NCBI GenBank assembly: GCA_019116365.1
Contig: DXBT01000035.1
Coordinates: 5,566-69,565 of the forward strand
Direction: 5' to 3'
DNA length: 64,000 nt
DNA from: Barnesiella merdipullorum
Lineage (GTDB): Bacteria; Bacteroidota; Bacteroidia; Bacteroidales; Barnesiellaceae
The translations under genes were made by a program, and so were the position numbers. Shown one piece after another: positions 60,493-64,000 of this stretch; positions within the stretch are counted from its first letter, which is position 1, and every line of letters starts with the position of its first letter. The notes under the pieces are model-generated. The model saw nothing but the letters and a program-made list of their open reading frames with translations, was not told the DNA's origin and did no database searches.

Positions 60493-61416
60493 ATGAATAG
60501 AAACAATCCGATGAAACAGTCTATGATTTATCTGATGCTTGCCCTGCTGGCCGCATCGTGTTCGAGCCCCTCGGGGCAACAGGCCGGGTCGGCCGGTACT
60601 GCCGATACCGTAGCGCAAGCCGTGGACGACACGGCGCAAATGCCCAAAGTCGATGGGGTGAGCGGAGCCACCAACGTCTCCAACCCGCCGTCGTTCAACG
60701 GTGTCATCGTGATGCCCCCGCAAAACCATGTCACGGTCACGCTCAGCATGGGGGGCTCGGTAAAGGATATCCACATCCTGCCCGGCAAATATGTGCGCAA
60801 GGGCGAAGTGATTCTCACGTTGGCCAATCCCGCCTTCATCGAGTTGCAGCAATCCTATCTCGATGCTGCCGCCCAAGCCGAGTATCTGAGAAAAGAGTAT
60901 GAACGCCAGCAGAAACTGGTTTCCGACGAGTCGGCCTCGCTGAAACGGTTGCAGCAGAGCAAGGCCGATTACCTTTCCATGAAGAGCCGCATGGAGGCCG
61001 CCGCGGCCCAACTCGCCTTGCTGGGTGTCGATACCGCAGCTTTGAACCGGAGCGGTATTCGCACCTATCTCGATGTGCGGGCTCCGCGCAGTGGTTATGT
61101 GACCAACATGGATATCAATGCCGGCAAATATTTTGCTGCGGGCGAGCCTGTTTGCGATGTTATCGACAAGAGTAATCCCATGCTCCAGTTGACCGCTTAT
61201 GAGAAAGATCTCGACAAGTTGAAGCCCGGTACCCGATTCACGTTCAATGTGAACGGCATGCCCGACACGACGTTTACCGCCGAGTTGGTTTCGGTCGATC
61301 AGATGGTGGACAACGTGAACCGTTCGATCAAGGTCTATGCCCGCATCGTGGAAGGATACTCCAATTTCCGCCAAGGGATGTATGTCTCGGCCAAGATTAC
61401 AGATAAAAAACACTAA
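60493..61416 (+). CDS. RND periplasmic adaptor lipoprotein (CusB/HlyD family)
   Basis: A 307-residue protein from the ATG at 60493. Lipoprotein signal ending LLAASC. The lipoyl/barrel-sandwich halves are PQNHVTVTLSMGGSVKDIHILPGKYVRKGEVILTL and IRTYLDVRAPRSGYVTNMDINAGKYFAAGEPVCDV, split by a helical hairpin rich in Gln/Lys. The beta-barrel segment LDKLKPGTRFTFNVNGMPDTTFTAELVSV follows. It is short for a CusB protein, lacking the metal-binding N-terminal extension. It links the pump to the channel. Confidence 0.92.
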   Translation: MNRNNPMKQSMIYLMLALLAASCSSPSGQQAGSAGTADTVAQAVDDTAQMPKVDGVSGATNVSNPPSFNGVIVMPPQNHVTVTLSMGGSVKDIHILPGKYVRKGEVILTLANPAFIELQQSYLDAAAQAEYLRKEYERQQKLVSDESASLKRLQQSKADYLSMKSRMEAAAAQLALLGVDTAALNRSGIRTYLDVRAPRSGYVTNMDINAGKYFAAGEPVCDVIDKSNPMLQLTAYEKDLDKLKPGTRFTFNVNGMPDTTFTAELVSVDQMVDNVNRSIKVYARIVEGYSNFRQGMYVSAKITDKKH

Positions 61417-61425
61417 TTTTGTTGC

Positions 61426-62469
61426 ATGAAGTTGTTGCACCGTCATAAAAGATTTCTCCTGATGCTGAATGCCATCTCTATCCTGTTGGCGTTCCTGATG
61501 CATCTGCCCGAGCTGATAGCGCTCTCTAATCCCGAGACAGGCAGCCGCCTCTTCCCCGATGTGCACTGGGCCAACGTCAGCTATGAGATCCTTTTTACCT
61601 ATTTCTCTACCTTGCTGCTCTTTTTCTTGAATATCAAGATTATGCGGCTCAATAGCCCGGCCAGGGAGTTGGGGTGGAAACGGGTGACGGTAACCTTTGT
61701 GATTACCTTGGTCGTGTGCAATCTGTTGGGCAAGGGGTTTGTCTTTGTCCATCAATATTTCGATGTGCCGGCCATTACCGCCATGTTGCATCACTACCTG
61801 CACCCGCTGCGCGATATTCTCATTACCAGCATTGTGACAGGTACCTGCTACATGGAGCACCAAAACCGGTGCAGCCAGCGCATGTTGCTCGAGAACGAAC
61901 AGTTGCGCACCGAGAATCTGGTCAACCAGTACGAGGCCCTGAAGAGCCAGCTCAACCCTCACATGCTCTTCAACTCGCTCAATACCCTCTATTCGCTCAT
62001 ACGGGAGTCGCCCGACAAGGCCCAGAACTATTTGCAGGAGTTGTCGCGAGTCATGCGTTATACCTTGCACGACAACCTGGCGCACACGGTGGCCTTGACC
62101 GAAGAGATGAGCTTTGTGCGCTCCTACATCTATCTGTTGCAGATGCGCTACGAAGAGAACTTGAGTTTCGATATCGATATTCCCCAGGCGATGTTGCAGC
62201 GGCAAGTGCCCCCGATGGCCGTGCAGATGCTGGTCGAGAATGCGGTAAAGCACAACGAAATCAGTAACCGCAACCCGCTCACGATACACATTGGGGTCGA
62301 AGGGAACAGCCTCTATGTGAGCAATCGCATCCAGCCCAAGCTGTCGGATAGCAGCAATACCTGCATCGGGTTGGCCAACCTCTCGAAGCGTTACCGCCTG
62401 CTCTTTGGTTGCGATATCACTATCGAGGAGAATGAAAAGAACTTTAAAGTAACTTTGCCGCTGATATGA
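61426..62469 (+). CDS. LytS-type sensor histidine kinase
   Basis: A 347-residue membrane kinase. Four N-terminal membrane segments (to about residue 135) have little external domain. The His_kinase motif is LKSQLNPHMLFNSLNTLYSLI with phospho-acceptor His179. The ATPase N-box reads VQMLVENAVKHNEISNRNPL, and a late GLANLSKRYRLLFG segment follows. It overlaps the regulator gene as ATGA and lies 9 bases after the adaptor gene, so it is part of the efflux operon. Confidence 0.93.
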   Translation: MKLLHRHKRFLLMLNAISILLAFLMHLPELIALSNPETGSRLFPDVHWANVSYEILFTYFSTLLLFFLNIKIMRLNSPARELGWKRVTVTFVITLVVCNLLGKGFVFVHQYFDVPAITAMLHHYLHPLRDILITSIVTGTCYMEHQNRCSQRMLLENEQLRTENLVNQYEALKSQLNPHMLFNSLNTLYSLIRESPDKAQNYLQELSRVMRYTLHDNLAHTVALTEEMSFVRSYIYLLQMRYEENLSFDIDIPQAMLQRQVPPMAVQMLVENAVKHNEISNRNPLTIHIGVEGNSLYVSNRIQPKLSDSSNTCIGLANLSKRYRLLFGCDITIEENEKNFKVTLPLI

Positions 62470-63224
62470 AGACTCTCATTATAGAAGACGAAAAGGCCGC
62501 GCTGCGCAACCTGAAGGCGGCGATGAAGGAGGTAGATGCCGACTTTGATATTGTGGGCGAGACCGACAGTGTGACCGGTACGTTGGAATGGTTTGCCGCC
62601 AATCCCATGCCCGAGTTGGTTTTCATGGATATTCACCTGGCCGACGGGTCGGCTTTCGGTATATTCGACCACATCGACATCACCTGTCCCATTATCTTTA
62701 CCACGGCCTATGACGAGTATGCCTTGCAAGCCTTCAGGGTGAACAGCATTGCCTATCTGTTGAAACCCATCGGCATTGCCGACCTGCAAAAAGCTATTGA
62801 TAAATTGAAGTTGCTCGGAGGGGCTGGCGCTTCACACCCGGCTACCGACCTGCAGGCCGTGATGCGTGCCTTGAAGCGGGAAGAGAGTTACAAGACTCAT
62901 TTTCTGGTACCGGTAAAGGGCGATCGTTTTGTGCCGGTGAGTGTGGATCAGATTGCTTATTTCTATATCGACGGTGGGGCGGTTAAGGCGGTGATGGAGT
63001 CGGGCGATACTTTTGACTTCCAGCAGACGCTCGACGAGTTGGCCGAGATGCTCAATCCCCGCCAGTTCTTCCGGGCCAATCGCCAATATATCGTGGCTCA
63101 TAAGGCCGTTACCGGTGTGAGTCTGTGGTTTGGCGGGCGACTGGTTGTGCAACTCAATCCCCCCACGACCGAGAAAGTAATCATCAGCAAGGCCCGTGTA
63201 TCGGCTTTCAAAGATTGGTTTTGA
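62466..63224 (+). CDS. LytTR-family response regulator
   Basis: A 252-residue regulator. The receiver domain has acidic Glu7/Asp8, phospho-acceptor Asp55 (LVFMDIHLADG) and Lys in LLKPIG. The C-terminal LytTR DNA-binding domain covers about 150-250 (FLVPVKGDRFVPVSVDQIAYFYIDGGAVKAVM, then NPRQFFRANRQYIVAHKAV). It presumably acts with the LytS kinase on the efflux promoter; metal sensing is inferred only from position. Confidence 0.93.
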   Translation: MKTLIIEDEKAALRNLKAAMKEVDADFDIVGETDSVTGTLEWFAANPMPELVFMDIHLADGSAFGIFDHIDITCPIIFTTAYDEYALQAFRVNSIAYLLKPIGIADLQKAIDKLKLLGGAGASHPATDLQAVMRALKREESYKTHFLVPVKGDRFVPVSVDQIAYFYIDGGAVKAVMESGDTFDFQQTLDELAEMLNPRQFFRANRQYIVAHKAVTGVSLWFGGRLVVQLNPPTTEKVIISKARVSAFKDWF

Positions 63225-63250
63225 ATATTGGGGGAAAGGGGGGTGCCGGT

Positions 63251-63931
63251 TTATGCGGAGAGAGCCCCTTCTTCTTTTTTCGTTTCCCCCTCGCCGTTTT
63301 GAGTTGGCTCCTTTGACGGCCCTGATTTCGTTTGGTTGGCCGTGAATCCTATCGGCTGGCGATTCTTTTGTTCCTCTTGTCGTATATTACTGAGTCGTTT
63401 GTAATACTTGTCCAGCTGTTTTTGGGTGACGAAAAACGAATCGAGAGCAGCCTCTACGTACTCTACATTCTCGGGGGATGCCGGGTGGAGCATCAGGTCG
63501 TGATGACTGTGGAACCAGATGATTCCATTTTTGTCGGGCTGGGTAAGCACCACGGTTGGACCCCGTTGGGAATTGGTGAGGTTGATGGCTTCACGCACCA
63601 CGGGAAGGTTGGGATTGTTGATGCTTATCGTGTTCCAGTTGGGATCCCAAATGTCGGAGAAACGACCCGAGATCGAAGCGTAAAACTTTTCGCCCTGGTA
63701 GGCAAAATTCAGAGTCCCATCGGAATTGAGTTTGGGTTGGCAACCTATTGCCTCGAGAGCCTGTCGCAAGATTCGCCGGGTTTCCTCCTCAATTTCGGAA
63801 ATCGGAATCTGTTTTTTACCGGGTGATTTCTCGTAGCTTGAATCACTTTTGTCGGAGCGGAAGAGTGTCCAAATGAGGCCTAGTCGACAAAATTCAGGAT
63901 GAAACCAGTTGAAAAACTTCCTAGTCGACAA
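63251..63931 (-). CDS. Hypothetical protein, 5' end disrupted by direct repeats
   Basis: The frame is open from 63931 (TTG, inside a repeat copy) to TAA at 63251, up to 226 residues. There is no ATG or GTG near the start; the first ATG is deep inside (in DLMLHP). The conserved-looking part begins about IEEETRRILRQALEAIGCQPKLNSDGTLNFAYQGEKFYASISGRF and continues NTISINNPNLPVVREAINLTNSQRGPTVVLTQPDKNGIIWFHSHHDLMLHP. It resembles small alpha/beta chaperone-like (YbjN-type) proteins, but weakly. An in-frame TGA lies just upstream at 63935-63937, so the true N-terminus seems lost or displaced. Confidence 0.45.
   Translation of the reverse strand: MSTRKFFNWFHPEFCRLGLIWTLFRSDKSDSSYEKSPGKKQIPISEIEEETRRILRQALEAIGCQPKLNSDGTLNFAYQGEKFYASISGRFSDIWDPNWNTISINNPNLPVVREAINLTNSQRGPTVVLTQPDKNGIIWFHSHHDLMLHPASPENVEYVEAALDSFFVTQKQLDKYYKRLSNIRQEEQKNRQPIGFTANQTKSGPSKEPTQNGEGETKKEEGALSA
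63879..63900. repeat. 22-bp direct repeat, copy 1
   Basis: Core CTAGTCGACAAAATTC followed by AGGAT and preceded by C. It is identical to copy 2, which begins 41 bases further on. This copy lies inside the open frame of the hypothetical gene. Confidence 0.9.
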
Positions 63932-63941
63932 AATTCAGGAT
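63920..63941. repeat. 22-bp direct repeat, copy 2
   Basis: Identical to copy 1, with 19 bases of unrelated sequence between the copies. I see no third copy in the remaining 59 bases of the window. Confidence 0.9.
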
Positions 63942-64000
63942 AATCCTCAATAATGTCTTGATATATATTCGTCAATAAGTTTCATTCTATGAGCCTTGGT

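Noticed and set aside
63879..63941. The two 22-bp repeats as the end of a CRISPR array
   Set aside because: The repeat and the single 19-base spacer are shorter than any usual type, there are only two copies, and no cas gene is present.

Overview
This window is chromosomal DNA from a member of the Bacteroidales (Bacteroidota). Three things point there. Many promoters carry the Bacteroidetes signature TAnnTTTG, often with TTTG about 19 bases upstream. Shine-Dalgarno sequences are mostly absent. The protein families include DUF4954, DUF6242 and DUF6089 proteins, DUF5117-type metalloproteases, paired OmpH/Skp genes and LytS/LytTR two-component systems. Coding regions are GC-rich and intergenic regions AT-rich, which would fit a Barnesiella-like genome, but the genus is only a guess. 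I see no prophage, CRISPR array, insertion sequence with a transposase, or rRNA.

Layout. 1-0.7 kb: the end of a cytidylate kinase-like gene and a tRNA-Gly/tRNA-Leu pair. 0.8-4.8 kb (minus): pyrE, an SRPBCC protein, argH, an aldo/keto reductase and a degenerate Rieske-like lipoprotein, tightly packed. 4.8-8.0 kb: prmC-recX-comF (minus), divergent from ribD. 8.3-16.7 kb (plus): a surface lipoprotein followed by an envelope-biogenesis cluster (DUF6089 protein, uppS, bamA, two ompH/skp genes, murI) and a short S4-domain protein. 16.8-20.5 kb (minus): a YeiH-type transporter, a gamma-carbonic-anhydrase-like protein and an M24 aminopeptidase. 20.7-35.3 kb (plus): the information-processing block rpsU-xerC-hpf, tRNA-Tyr/Gly/Thr-tuf, tRNA-Trp-secE-nusG-rplKAJL-rpoBC, punctuated by strong hairpins. 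35.4-43.3 kb: zinc uptake genes (binding protein and ATPase, no permease), GNAT, Lrp/AsnC, inositol monophosphatase, trpS, a cation diffusion facilitator, dprA and a thioesterase. 43.3-47.1 kb: an AT-richer patch with GYF_2-CD225, DUF2752, a C45-like hydrolase and an acyltransferase. 47.2-54.3 kb (minus): DUF4954, hflX, a large zinc metalloprotease and a DUF2156 protein. 54.6-55.9 kb: asnA and tRNA-Asp. 56.1-63.2 kb (plus): a heavy-metal efflux operon in which the CusA-type RND pump and the TolC-type outer-membrane channel are one open reading frame, followed by the adaptor and a LytS/LytTR pair. The window ends in a hypothetical gene whose 5' end runs into two copies of a 22-bp direct repeat.

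Most of the window is conserved core genome. The best leads are the pump-channel fusion, which has a signal-peptide-like segment with a possible cleavage site at the junction; the repeat-disrupted gene at the right edge; the hairpin lying directly against tRNA-Trp; an inverted repeat across the tRNA-tuf promoter; and the structured trpS leader.
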